A DNA stretch of 64,000 nt from an uncultured Maribacter sp. (GTDB taxonomy: Bacteria; Bacteroidota; Bacteroidia; Flavobacteriales; Flavobacteriaceae): positions 62,001 to 126,000 of the forward strand of contig NZ_CANMRY010000008.1 of NCBI RefSeq assembly GCF_947500405.1, written 5' to 3'. The notes under the pieces are model-generated. The model was given only the letters and a program-made list of their open reading frames with translations. It searched no databases and was not told the DNA's origin. The position numbers and the translations under genes were made by a program. Shown here piece by piece: positions 9,225 to 18,521 of the stretch (the first letter of the stretch is position 1; the number at the start of each line of letters is the position of its first letter).

Positions 9225-9974
9225 ATGAAAAAGATTGGTTACATAATATTTATAGCTGGCTTAGTAGTTGCTTGCTCTAAAAAAAATTCTGGAGAAATAG
9301 ACATAATTAATCCTACTCCTACAACATATAATATAACACCTATACTATCAAAGTTTAGTGGCACTGGTTTATCTTATGAAACAACTGAGAGAACAGTTAT
9401 CTTTACTACACAAGACTTACCAGACCATACGAGCCCCTATTGGGATACAAGTAATAGTTTATATGAAGACTATAATGGAACTAATCCTGATTGGCGACAA
9501 AACCCAGGAAGCATAGGCGTTCAAAACATTGTCTTTACAATATCCCTAACACCAGAAGAAGCTGTTACCCATTCAGAAACTTCTTTGGGTCCTATAGGAA
9601 TTGCTAGAAACGGTGTTGTATTCTTTAATCAATATGCTGCAGGGAATAGTCCTTTAGAAGGAGAGATAAACTCTTTTGATCAATGGTTAGGGCACCCTGC
9701 AATGACCACATATCATTATCATATAGAACCAAAATGGCTAACAAAAAAATATGGCAATGATGCATTTCTAGGATTATTATCTGATGGTTTTCCTATATAT
9801 GGCCCTGAAGAAAATGGAGTTACTATAACAAACGTAGATTTAGATGAATATCATGGACATACAGGTACCACCGTTGATTTTCCCGATGGAATATATCATT
9901 ACCATATAACCAGTGAAGACCCATATTTAAATGGAAATGGATATTTTGGAACACCTGGAAACATTACTCGCTAG
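9225..9974 (+). CDS. YHYH-domain lipoprotein
   Basis: A 249-residue lipoprotein with the lipid-anchored cysteine at residue 17 (VVACSKK). Two copies of Y-H-Y-H occur, at 163-166 and 224-227, together with GHPAM and YHGHTG histidines, the hallmark of the YHYH family of secreted proteins. The clustered histidines look suited to binding a metal such as copper, but the family has no settled function. The gene opens a four-gene plus-strand run whose third member is a SCO copper protein, which supports a copper link by context only. Confidence 0.82.
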   Translation: MKKIGYIIFIAGLVVACSKKNSGEIDIINPTPTTYNITPILSKFSGTGLSYETTERTVIFTTQDLPDHTSPYWDTSNSLYEDYNGTNPDWRQNPGSIGVQNIVFTISLTPEEAVTHSETSLGPIGIARNGVVFFNQYAAGNSPLEGEINSFDQWLGHPAMTTYHYHIEPKWLTKKYGNDAFLGLLSDGFPIYGPEENGVTITNVDLDEYHGHTGTTVDFPDGIYHYHITSEDPYLNGNGYFGTPGNITR

Positions 9975-10541
9975 TTGACTTTTCTTAATCCATACTTCTT
10001 CTTTTTTCTTCTCATTAATAGCTGTAATACCATTAATGTAGAACAAACTATAGATATATCTAACGTAGATTTAAAATTACGAAATGGAGTAATATACTAT
10101 AAGGAAAGGGCATTTACAGGAAATTTAGTTTCCTATTACCAAAACAATAAAATAGCTTCAGATATTCAATACGTAGAAGGCAGAAAACATGGTTATGAAA
10201 AAAAATGGTATGCAACAAATAATTTAGCAGAAGAGCGTTTTTATACCAATGGTATAAAAGTAGGTGTTCACAGAGCTTGGTGGAAAAATAGAACTCTAAA
10301 GTTTGTATATTACTTTAATAGTAAAGGTCAATACCATGGGGCTACTAAAGAATGGTATACCACTGGACAGTTATATAAGGATTTTAATTATATAAATGGG
10401 ATAGAATCAGGAAAACAACGTTTATGGAAACCCAGCGGAATGATTAAAGCTAATTATGAAGTTATAAATGGAGAACGTTTTGGTTTAATTGGATTAAAAA
10501 AATGTAAAACAGTAAATGTAAATAGCATAAAAATTAAATAA
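9975..10541 (+). CDS. MORN/YwqK-like repeat lipoprotein
   Basis: A 188-residue protein with a hydrophobic N-terminus and lipobox (INSC). The body is a series of about 24-residue units of the form G-x-x-x-x-W/Y-Y-x-x-G/N-x-L, the pattern of MORN-variant (YwqK 'antitoxin') repeats. It starts with TTG directly after the TAG stop of the YHYH gene, with no intergenic base, so the two are surely co-translated or co-transcribed; no ATG offers a signal peptide in that frame. Despite the database name of this family, nothing here suggests a toxin-antitoxin pair. Confidence 0.72.
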   Translation: MTFLNPYFFFFLLINSCNTINVEQTIDISNVDLKLRNGVIYYKERAFTGNLVSYYQNNKIASDIQYVEGRKHGYEKKWYATNNLAEERFYTNGIKVGVHRAWWKNRTLKFVYYFNSKGQYHGATKEWYTTGQLYKDFNYINGIESGKQRLWKPSGMIKANYEVINGERFGLIGLKKCKTVNVNSIKIK

Positions 10542-11180
10542 ATGAAAAAAATTAAATTCATAGCGTTATTTATTATTTTCTTTTATTCTTGCAAGCAAGA
10601 ACAAAAGAAAATAGTTGCTACTAACGTAACTAATTTACCTTTTTTTAATTCAGCCAATTTTACACCTGAGTGGAATGTAGCAACTCATAAAATCCCCGCC
10701 TTTTCATTTACTAATCAACTTGGAAATACTATTACAAACGCAACTTATAAAGGGAAAATTTATATTGCAAACTTCTTTTTTACTATTTGCCCTGGAATTT
10801 GCCCTAAGTTAACTAACAATATGATTTTATTACAAAAACACTATGCAGACGATACTAATGTAATGCTATTATCTCACTCCGTAATGCCATGGTATGATAC
10901 TGTTAAGGTTCTTTCTAACTATGCAAAAACAAATCGTATAGATAATTTAAAATGGAACTTAGTTACCGGCAATAAAGATTCTATTTACGCCATTGCTCGT
11001 AAAGGGTATTTTGCAGATGAAGACTTTGGCAAAACGCAAGAAGAAAATAATTTTATACATACGGAAAACTTTATCTTAATTGACAAAAAAGGACATATTC
11101 GTGGTGTTTATAATGGCACTATTGAAATGGATTTAAAACGCTTAATAAGACATATAGATATTTTAAAAAAAGAAAAATAA
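10542..11180 (+). CDS. SCO1/SenC/PrrC family lipoprotein
   Basis: A 212-residue SCO-family protein anchored by a lipobox cysteine at residue 17. The copper-binding C-x-x-x-C is at 83-87 (CPGIC) and the third ligand histidine is His173 in the segment FIHTENFILID. The fold is thioredoxin-like. SCO proteins deliver copper to the CuA site of cytochrome oxidase or act in thiol redox balance; no oxidase gene is nearby, so the target is open. The start follows the MORN gene stop without a gap. The typical S-V-D-P motif is altered to SVMPW. Confidence 0.9.
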   Translation: MKKIKFIALFIIFFYSCKQEQKKIVATNVTNLPFFNSANFTPEWNVATHKIPAFSFTNQLGNTITNATYKGKIYIANFFFTICPGICPKLTNNMILLQKHYADDTNVMLLSHSVMPWYDTVKVLSNYAKTNRIDNLKWNLVTGNKDSIYAIARKGYFADEDFGKTQEENNFIHTENFILIDKKGHIRGVYNGTIEMDLKRLIRHIDILKKEK

Positions 11181-11198
11181 TTCCTAGTTACAACTATT

Positions 11199-12515
11199 AT
11201 GAAACAATATATAATTCTCATAATATTCTTTTTACTAATAAGCTCTTGCAGCAAAGAGTCCAGCACAAAAGTTAGTGACGAAGAAGAGTCTTTGGTAAAT
11301 TCTGAAATCCCTAATATAATGCTCATTATTGCAGATGATATGGGTAAAGATGCTACTCCTGGATATAACATTGGTACTACAAAACCACACATGCCTAATT
11401 TACAATCTTTAATAGATAATGGAATACGTTTTAATAACTTATGGTCCTATGCAACATGCACACCAACAAGAGCAAGTATACTCACAGGAAAATACGGGTA
11501 TAAAACAAACGTAATATCAGTTGGAGATGAATTATCTACTTTAGAAACATCATTACAAAGTTATATAGACGACCAAACTGGATTAACATATGAGCACGCT
11601 GTAATAGGAAAATGGCATTTATCTACTTCTCTATCACACCCAACAGATATAGGCATTAACCATTATTCTGGTTCCATTTCTGGTGGAGTAAGATCATATT
11701 GGGATTGGAATCTAGTAGAAAATACTACGAGCACAGCTTCTACTGATTATACAACTACAAAATTCACTGATTTAGCTATAAATTGGATAGACAACCAAAC
11801 CAAACCATGGTTTTTATGGTTAGCATTTAATGCGCCACATACACCTTTTCATTTACCTGATAATAGCTTGCATTCTCAAGGCAATTTACCTACAGATGAT
11901 GCTAGTATTACTGCCAACCCGCTACCCTATTATATGGCTATGTTAGAAGCCATGGATTCTGAATTTGGAAGATTATTGAAGTCCATGACGCAGGAAGAAA
12001 AAGATAATACTATTTTCATATTTATTGGAGATAATGGTACTCCAAACCAAGTAGCCCAAGAGTATAACAGTCGTAGAGTTAAAGGTAGCATTTACCAAGG
12101 AGGTATTAATGTGCCTATGATTATTTCTGGCAAAGGTGTTTCTAGAAAAAATGAGACTGAAGATGCCTTATTAAACACTACTGATTTATTTGCAACAATT
12201 GCAGCAATTGCTGGAGCAGATGTTGATGAGATTAATGACAGTAAAAACTTTAAAAATTTATTTACTACTAGCAGCAAAATTCGTGATTATGTTTATGCTG
12301 AATATAGGAATGATGCTACTGGTTTAATAGATTATAGCGTTAGAAATGCTACTCATAAATATATCAAATTTGGGGATAATACAGAAGCTTTGTTCAATTT
12401 AATTGAGAACCCTTTAGAAAACCCTAATCTATTAAGTGCTAACCAATCTCCATTAAGTAATGAAAATGAACTAATAAAAAATGAACTAATTGCAAAATTG
12501 AATGAATATAGATAA
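11199..12515 (+). CDS. Arylsulfatase-family lipoprotein
   Basis: A 438-residue type I sulfatase with a lipobox (ISSC, Cys17). The metal-binding aspartates are in IIADDMG (46-47) and the formylglycine signature is C-T-P-T-R at 87-91, followed by ASILTG; the Cys must be oxidised to formylglycine. Further sulfatase marks are GKWHLS, APHTPFH and GDNGT. It hydrolyses a sulfate ester, substrate unknown. It starts 18 bases after the SCO gene and so belongs to the same transcript, an unusual partner for copper proteins. Formylglycine-generating enzyme (itself a copper enzyme) was not seen in the window; that link is speculative. Confidence 0.9.
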   Translation: MKQYIILIIFFLLISSCSKESSTKVSDEEESLVNSEIPNIMLIIADDMGKDATPGYNIGTTKPHMPNLQSLIDNGIRFNNLWSYATCTPTRASILTGKYGYKTNVISVGDELSTLETSLQSYIDDQTGLTYEHAVIGKWHLSTSLSHPTDIGINHYSGSISGGVRSYWDWNLVENTTSTASTDYTTTKFTDLAINWIDNQTKPWFLWLAFNAPHTPFHLPDNSLHSQGNLPTDDASITANPLPYYMAMLEAMDSEFGRLLKSMTQEEKDNTIFIFIGDNGTPNQVAQEYNSRRVKGSIYQGGINVPMIISGKGVSRKNETEDALLNTTDLFATIAAIAGADVDEINDSKNFKNLFTTSSKIRDYVYAEYRNDATGLIDYSVRNATHKYIKFGDNTEALFNLIENPLENPNLLSANQSPLSNENELIKNELIAKLNEYR

Positions 12516-12695
12516 ATTGGGGATTAAGTTCAAAAGTTGTGTGTGAATTGAAAATAGAATTAAAATCTTTGCAAAAAAGGATAAGATTTGGAATTAACCT
12601 CAGAGGTATTAAAGTTTATTTTAACAGAATTATTAGTAATTCAACCTAAAGTCCACTTTTTTTTTGTCGCCTAGGAATAGCATACTTTACATAAA

Positions 12696-12737
12696 CAAAA
12701 AACCACCCTAAAAATAAGGTGGTTTTTATATTTTTTT
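12696..12737 (-). terminator. Rho-independent terminator between convergent genes
   Basis: A 10-bp stem (AAAAACCACC at 12698-12707 and GGTGGTTTTT at 12718-12727) flanked by A and T runs. It ends the minus-strand lipoprotein gene and is symmetrical enough to stop the plus-strand sulfatase operon as well. Confidence 0.75.
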
Positions 12738-12746
12738 CTTTAAATA

Positions 12747-13277
12747 TTAAATACCTAAAATTTTAGCATCTACAAAGAAAACAGTTTCCACATCTATATG
12801 GTGGTCCTCTGTAATTACTTTATCGGTAACAGTTTCTAGTTTTAAACTAAACGTATCTTTCTTTATGTAATCTTTTATATCTATATCAAAAGTTTCTAAA
12901 TCTATAGTATTATCTACCGTATCTGGAACATCCATTATAGATGCAATTTTAACATCTTCCAAACCTTCTGCAGAAATAAATACCTCTAAAGATTCTAAAA
13001 AAGTAAAGTCGCCATCGTCTGGTGTAGTAATAATCAACTTTAATTCTCTTAATCGTATATCTTCAATTAAATCTTTACGCGTATCATTAAATTCAAATTC
13101 AGATTCCGAATTAGTTTCTACATCTGGAGATTGTACGCTAAATGGTAAGTTTACATTTACTGCAGACTCTATAACCACACTGGTATCAAACTCCATATCA
13201 AATTTTGTAAGATCATCCAGCTTATCGCAACTAGTAAAGGCTATAAAAGCACTAAACAAAACAAGTATTTTTTTCAT
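12747..13277 (-). CDS. Hypothetical lipoprotein
   Basis: I do not recognise the family. The ATG at 13277 gives a 176-residue protein with a clean lipoprotein signal (hydrophobic stretch, then FTSC); an in-frame ATG 12 codons upstream adds a polar extension in front of the signal and is less likely. The mature part is acidic and predicted mostly beta from its alternating pattern, with no obvious catalytic motif. It is a single-gene unit pointing away from the divergent DUF4331 genes and ended by a strong hairpin. Confidence 0.7.
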   Translation of the reverse strand: MKKILVLFSAFIAFTSCDKLDDLTKFDMEFDTSVVIESAVNVNLPFSVQSPDVETNSESEFEFNDTRKDLIEDIRLRELKLIITTPDDGDFTFLESLEVFISAEGLEDVKIASIMDVPDTVDNTIDLETFDIDIKDYIKKDTFSLKLETVTDKVITEDHHIDVETVFFVDAKILGI

Positions 13278-13495
13278 TTTATAAGGGGATTTATTAGTAC
13301 CTACAAAACGCATCCTAAATAAATATATTGTTATGTGTTAAAGCTAACCTATAAATTTATTATTGTAATAATGCCAATTCCTTTTCATGGTTTTGTATAT
13401 TATTTTCTTTAACATTTTTTTAACATTTAAAACCAAACCCTCCAAATTTAACTTCGTAGGTAAGGGTGAATTAATAATCATTTAAAAACGTAATA

Positions 13496-14176
13496 ATGAA
13501 AAAAACAAAACTTTTTGCAGGTCTGGGAGCACTAGCCTTAATTGGCGGTGTATTAATCGCGGCGGATCACATTGATGCGCCTTCTTCTATGGGTACAACA
13601 GCAGACATTGCTGATTTTTATGGATTTGAACCAAGTACTGGTTCTGACAATACCGTATTTGTGGTAGACTTACAGTCTAGTGTATTACCAGATTTAGCAT
13701 ACGGAACATTTGACGAAAGCATTTTAACCGAAATTAATATTGATACAAATAACGATTTGGTAGAAGATATGGTAATACAAGCCATTCCTAGAGATGGCAA
13801 AATGTACTTTTTTGGGCCAGCAGCACCTTCCACAACTGGTATAAGCGGAACTATTCTTGTAGATTCTCCCTTAGGGTCTGTAGCAATTTCTGAAACAGAT
13901 GCAGTTACAGAAACCACTGCTAGTGGTGTTAAGCTTTTTGCAGGACCAAGACAAGATGCTTTCTTCTTCGACTTTTTTCAATTTAATGCAGTTATAGGTG
14001 GCATGGCTCCAGGTGGCTTTAAAACTGCGGACGAAGCGCAAGATACTTTTGATGGCGCTAATACAATGTCTATTGTTGTAGAAGTACCAAATAGCTTATT
14101 GGGAGCTACAACTGGGCAAAATGCTTTAGGCCTCAGTGTTTACAAAACGTGGGTAACTACAAACAAAAAACAATAA
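13496..14176 (+). CDS. DUF4331 family protein, N-terminal-type half
   Basis: A 226-residue exported protein with an N-terminal signal (KLFAGLGALALIGGVLIAA). Directly after it comes DHIDAPS (24-30) and T-x-D-I-x-D-F-Y-x-F, the start signature of DUF4331 proteins. Full-length DUF4331 proteins, as I know them, continue to a C-terminal part with a GRPGxN motif; that part is absent here and is found instead in the next gene. DUF4331 has no assigned function. It heads a plus-strand set with the second half, a TPR lipoprotein and a TonB receptor. Confidence 0.82.
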   Translation: MKKTKLFAGLGALALIGGVLIAADHIDAPSSMGTTADIADFYGFEPSTGSDNTVFVVDLQSSVLPDLAYGTFDESILTEINIDTNNDLVEDMVIQAIPRDGKMYFFGPAAPSTTGISGTILVDSPLGSVAISETDAVTETTASGVKLFAGPRQDAFFFDFFQFNAVIGGMAPGGFKTADEAQDTFDGANTMSIVVEVPNSLLGATTGQNALGLSVYKTWVTTNKKQ

Positions 14177-14200
14177 TAATTTTTATTAAAACCATATAAC

Positions 14201-14881
14201 ATGAAAAAGAGTATCTTTTATTTTACAATGCTTTTATCTGCTACTACCCTATTTGTAGCATGTAATAATGATGACGATTCTACAATGCCTAAAGAAAAGG
14301 AGATGATGCCAGATTTTACTGGAATTTACACACAAGTAGATTTTATGGGAAGGCCTGGAATTAATACTGTATTAAGTGCAGATGACGCTACTAAAGACGA
14401 ACATAATTTAGCAATACCTTCTGAAATGGCTGCTTCTTTTCAAGCGCGTTTTGAAGCTAGATTAGAACAATATCATGATGTTTACGCAGGTCTTTTAGGG
14501 GCAGATCCAGCGGATGTAAATTATGAAAACAATATTCTTGGTTTAGATGCACCTACTTTAACTGGTTATTTAGCTGCCGATGTTTTAGAAATTGCTCCAG
14601 ATTTACCAACAACGTATTTTAATCCGGGAGAAGATGTAGATATGGATGGTAGTGTTTTAGTCCCAGATGGTGATGAAGTTGCTTTAACAGGTAGAAAATT
14701 ACAAGATGATATTATTGATGTTTCTCTAATTCTTTTATTTGGAGGGGAAACTGGAGACCGTTTTAGTGGTCAAGATACAGATGGCGATGGTACTGCAGAT
14801 TTACCTAGACTTACTTCAGACGGTGTTGCTTTAACCGCAACACCATCAGATAGTTTTCCTTATTTAGGTGCTCCTGAATAA
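14201..14881 (+). CDS. DUF4331-like lipoprotein, C-terminal-type half
   Basis: A 226-residue lipoprotein (lipobox FVAC, Cys21) starting 24 bases after the previous gene. It contains FMGRPGINTVL at 48-58, GRKLQDDIIDVSLILLF and a closing SDGV...FPYLGAPE, which match the C-terminal half of DUF4331 proteins in my knowledge. Together with the preceding gene it would reconstitute one DUF4331 protein in two separately exported chains; both have the same length by chance or design. A D-x-D-G-D-G-T segment near residue 193 may bind calcium. Function unknown. Confidence 0.7.
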   Translation: MKKSIFYFTMLLSATTLFVACNNDDDSTMPKEKEMMPDFTGIYTQVDFMGRPGINTVLSADDATKDEHNLAIPSEMAASFQARFEARLEQYHDVYAGLLGADPADVNYENNILGLDAPTLTGYLAADVLEIAPDLPTTYFNPGEDVDMDGSVLVPDGDEVALTGRKLQDDIIDVSLILLFGGETGDRFSGQDTDGDGTADLPRLTSDGVALTATPSDSFPYLGAPE

Positions 14882-14909
14882 GTTTTTTACACCTTGTAAA
14901 AAGAGCTTT

Positions 14910-14936
14910 TTGGGAGGGTACTTTTTATCCTCCCAA
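14910..14936 (+). terminator. Hairpin between DUF4331 pair and TPR gene
   Basis: An 8-bp inverted repeat (TTGGGAGG at 14910-14917, CCTCCCAA at 14929-14936) lies in the 86-base gap. It has no clean T-run after it, so it could be a partial terminator or an mRNA-stability element that lets the first two genes be expressed above the next two. Confidence 0.45.
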
Positions 14937-14967
14937 TTAAATTATAATAAACAAAATATTTATTTCC

Positions 14968-16245
14968 ATGAAACATATATCTCTACTATTCTTAATTTTA
15001 AGTATTTATTCTTGTAATACAGAAAAAGAAAATAGTATTACAAATACAGAAGATTATAATCAATATTTAAATTCTACTACTGCTAAAACAACTTCTAAGT
15101 ATTTTGAATTGTGGAACTCTAAAATACAACCAGACAGTATGCAATTACTTAGTTTTGGTATTGTAGGTAACGAATACAATAGATATTTTAAAAACACTGG
15201 AGATATAAAATTCTTAAAAAAAGCAGAGCAATCTTTAAAAAAAGCAGTAGCTATTGCTGCTACAGGAAGAGCTGGTTATAATAGAGCACTTGCCAGAAAT
15301 TACATATCGCAGCACAGGTTTAAAGAAGCTTTAGTCCTTGCAAAAAAAGCCCTAGAAATTGGAAACGGTTTAGAAGATACATATAGCTTATTGTTTGATG
15401 TTCACATGGAACTAGGCAATTATGAGGAAGCCAACAACTACCTTAAAAAAATTAAAAATTTTTCTAATTTTAGTTATCTAATTCGGTTAGCTAAATGGAA
15501 TGACCATCTTGGTAATTTAGATACTACCATACAAATGATGGAAAAAGCTACTGCCATTGCAGTTGCTAAAAAAGACAAAAATTTAATCCTTTGGTCATAT
15601 ACCAATCTGGCCGATTATTATGGCCATGCTGGAGAATTAAAAAAATCCTACAATCATTACCTAAAATCTTTAAAATTAGATTCTAATAATGCCTATGCAA
15701 AAAAAGGAATTGCATGGATTGTATTCTCTCACGAAAGAAACCCTAAAGAGGCTCTTAGAATCTTAGATTCTGTAACTCAAAATTACAAAGCTCCAGATTA
15801 TTATATTTTAAAAAGTGAAATTGCTGACTATTTAGGTAACGAAAGAGAACGATTAAATAATTTAGATGAATTTTTTAATGAAATTGAAAACCCTGCGTAT
15901 GGTGTAATGTATAACAGTTACACTATTAATCTTTATCTAGAAGACACACAACAATATAAAAAAGCTATTACCCTTGCCAAAAAAGAAGTAGAAAATAGAC
16001 CCACGCCAGAATCTTACGGTTATTTAGCATATAGTTATCTTAAAAATGGCGAAAATAAAAAAGCGTTGCAAATTGTTACAAACCATATAGAAAATAAAAC
16101 TTTTGAGCCTAATATACTACTACAAGCTGCTCAAGTTTATAAAAAAACTGGGCAAGAAAAAAAGGCATTAAAACTAAAAGAAGAATTATTAGATGCCAGC
16201 TATGAGCTTGGCCCTGTAACTACTTTAAAAATTGAAATGCTTTAA
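14968..16245 (+). CDS. TPR-repeat lipoprotein
   Basis: A 425-residue lipoprotein (lipobox IYSC, Cys16) made largely of tetratricopeptide repeats from about residue 75 to the end; typical units with the A-x-x-x-A-x-x-A-L pattern are visible, e.g. around 105-200 and 340-410. TPR lipoproteins serve as protein-binding scaffolds in the periplasm. It sits between the DUF4331 pair and a TonB receptor, a conserved-looking arrangement, so it may link the surface protein to the receptor. No enzyme motif was seen. Confidence 0.82.
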   Translation: MKHISLLFLILSIYSCNTEKENSITNTEDYNQYLNSTTAKTTSKYFELWNSKIQPDSMQLLSFGIVGNEYNRYFKNTGDIKFLKKAEQSLKKAVAIAATGRAGYNRALARNYISQHRFKEALVLAKKALEIGNGLEDTYSLLFDVHMELGNYEEANNYLKKIKNFSNFSYLIRLAKWNDHLGNLDTTIQMMEKATAIAVAKKDKNLILWSYTNLADYYGHAGELKKSYNHYLKSLKLDSNNAYAKKGIAWIVFSHERNPKEALRILDSVTQNYKAPDYYILKSEIADYLGNERERLNNLDEFFNEIENPAYGVMYNSYTINLYLEDTQQYKKAITLAKKEVENRPTPESYGYLAYSYLKNGENKKALQIVTNHIENKTFEPNILLQAAQVYKKTGQEKKALKLKEELLDASYELGPVTTLKIEML

Positions 16246-16297
16246 TTAATTTTACCATCCTTAAAATAAAAACATCCATCCCATTTATAATTTACCT

Positions 16298-18520
16298 ATG
16301 AAATATATTTTTTTAATTCTATACCTATATAGCTCATTACATATATCTGCCCAAGAGTTTCAAGGGTATATAGAAACAAGTGACGGAACTCCTATTGAAG
16401 GTGCCTATATTTTTAATAAAAACTCTCAAAAACATGCGCATAGTAATGAAATTGGATACTTTTCTATAGAAAAAACAAACATAGGAGATAGTTTGCAAAT
16501 TGGAAGCTTAGGATACAAAAACAGTATTACAATTATTAAAAACACATCTAACAAAAGAAATACTTATATATTAAATGAAGCTCCTTTTGAATTAAATGAG
16601 GTAGTTATAAGCCCTAAAATAGATGCCTTATCTGTTGTAGCAAAAATAGATATACAAACAAACCCAGTAGGCTCTTCTCAGGAAATTTTACAAAAGGTAC
16701 CTGGGCTAATTATTGGCCAACATGCAGGTGGCGGTAAAGCAGAACAGCTTTTTCTTAGAGGTTTTGATATTGACCATGGTACAGATATTTCTATAAATGT
16801 TGATAATATGCCCGTAAATATGGTATCGCATGCGCATGGGCAAGGATATGCAGATTTACATTTTGTTATTCCAGAAACTATAGAAAAAATTGATTTTGGA
16901 AAAGGACCTTATAATGCACAATATGGAAACTTTGCAACCGCTGGTCATGTAGGTTTTACCTCTAAAGACGCTTTTACAAAAAACACCGTTGAATTCACTT
17001 ATGGCGATTATGGCTACAAAAGAAACCTTGGATTATTTAACGTTCTAAATACTAAAAAAGAAAAAGCATATATAGCAACGGAATTAATAGGATTTGACGG
17101 CCCTTTTAAAAGTTCTCAGAATTTTGAAAGATTTAATGTAATTACTAAATATTCTTCTCGTTTAGATGCTAATAGTAAAATTTCTACAAGTGTTTCTCAT
17201 TTTACTAGTACATGGGATGCCTCTGGTCAAATACCAGAACGTGCTGTAAAAAGTGGCTTAATAACAAGGTTTGGCGCTATAGATGATACCGAGGGTGGTA
17301 AAACAAGTAGAACAAACGTTAATATTGGTTTACAAAAGAACATAGATAAAAACACTTTTTTTAAAGCAAATACATACTATAGTAACTACAATTTTTTATT
17401 ATTTTCTAATTTTACTTTTTTCTTAGACGACCCGCAAAATGGAGACCAGATTAAACAAGAAGAATCTCGTAATTTATTTGGTTTAAACACCCAACTAAAA
17501 AAGAACCTTAATTGGGGAGAAACAAAAGTAAATTTAGAGTTTGGTTCTGGTTTTAGAACAGATAATAGTACAGGTAATGAACTTTCAAATACTGTAAATA
17601 GAAAAACAACTTTAAATAATATACAACTAGGAGATATTAAAGAAACTAATATTTTTGGTTACTTAAATGCTAATTTTAATTTAGGAAATTTCACTTTATC
17701 TCCTGCGCTAAGATTAGATAATTTTAATTTTAGGTATGCTAATGCTCTTTCTGAGGTTTATGATAATAACTCGGTGTCTAAAACAACGTTTTCTCCAAAA
17801 TTAAATTTGGTGTATCATCCAAATAAAAACACACAATATTATCTTAAATCTGGTATTGGTTTTCATTCTAACGATACTCGTGTTAGCGTTGCTCAAAATG
17901 GTCATAAAATACTTCCTAAAGCCTATGGTGTAGACCTTGGAACAATATTAAAACCCGCAGAAAACTTATTTTTAAATGCTGCAGCTTGGTATTTATATTC
18001 CGAACAAGAATTTATTTATGTAGGCGATGCTGGCATTGTAGAACCTAGCGGTGCATCTAAACGCTTAGGCCTAGATTTTGGGGCTCGTTACCAATTTACA
18101 AATTGGTTGTTTTTTAGTACAGACCTTACGTATACCGTAGCTCGTTCTGTTGATGAAAATAGTGGGGAAGATTATATTCCACTAGCGCCCGACTTTACTT
18201 TAGTTGGCGGATTAAATGTAACTAACTTAGGTAAGTTTTCTGGAGGTTTACAATATAAACACTTAAATAATAGACCTGCAAACGAGGATAATAGCATTGT
18301 TGCAGAAGGTTATACCGTATTTAATTTAAATGCAAACTACCAGTGGAATTCTTTTATTAGCACAGGTATAACTATAGATAATGTTTTTGATGTAGAATGG
18401 AATGAAACTCAATTTGCTACTACTACCAGATTACAAAATGAAACTAATCCTGTAGAAGAAATACACTTTACTCCTGGAACCCCTTTTTTTATTAAAGCAA
18501 ATATTAGTTTTACTTTTTAA
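16298..18520 (+). CDS. TonB-dependent outer-membrane receptor
   Basis: A 740-residue receptor: signal peptide to about residue 18, a carboxypeptidase-regulatory-like domain (about 20-95), a plug domain (about 115-220) containing LRGFDIDHGTD and VSHAHGQGYADLHF, then a 22-strand-type barrel ending in a terminal aromatic (ISFTF). The His-rich plug motif SHAHGQGYADLHF is characteristic of one receptor subgroup. It takes up a scarce ligand with TonB energy. No SusD partner is present, so a polysaccharide role is unlikely; metal or small-molecule uptake is more likely. It is the last gene of the DUF4331 set. Confidence 0.9.
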   Translation: MKYIFLILYLYSSLHISAQEFQGYIETSDGTPIEGAYIFNKNSQKHAHSNEIGYFSIEKTNIGDSLQIGSLGYKNSITIIKNTSNKRNTYILNEAPFELNEVVISPKIDALSVVAKIDIQTNPVGSSQEILQKVPGLIIGQHAGGGKAEQLFLRGFDIDHGTDISINVDNMPVNMVSHAHGQGYADLHFVIPETIEKIDFGKGPYNAQYGNFATAGHVGFTSKDAFTKNTVEFTYGDYGYKRNLGLFNVLNTKKEKAYIATELIGFDGPFKSSQNFERFNVITKYSSRLDANSKISTSVSHFTSTWDASGQIPERAVKSGLITRFGAIDDTEGGKTSRTNVNIGLQKNIDKNTFFKANTYYSNYNFLLFSNFTFFLDDPQNGDQIKQEESRNLFGLNTQLKKNLNWGETKVNLEFGSGFRTDNSTGNELSNTVNRKTTLNNIQLGDIKETNIFGYLNANFNLGNFTLSPALRLDNFNFRYANALSEVYDNNSVSKTTFSPKLNLVYHPNKNTQYYLKSGIGFHSNDTRVSVAQNGHKILPKAYGVDLGTILKPAENLFLNAAAWYLYSEQEFIYVGDAGIVEPSGASKRLGLDFGARYQFTNWLFFSTDLTYTVARSVDENSGEDYIPLAPDFTLVGGLNVTNLGKFSGGLQYKHLNNRPANEDNSIVAEGYTVFNLNANYQWNSFISTGITIDNVFDVEWNETQFATTTRLQNETNPVEEIHFTPGTPFFIKANISFTF

Positions 18521-18521
18521 A

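Noticed and set aside
9975-10541. Toxin-antitoxin reading of the YwqK-type protein
   Set aside because: The repeats fit a MORN-like lipoprotein with a signal peptide, and no toxin gene is next to it.
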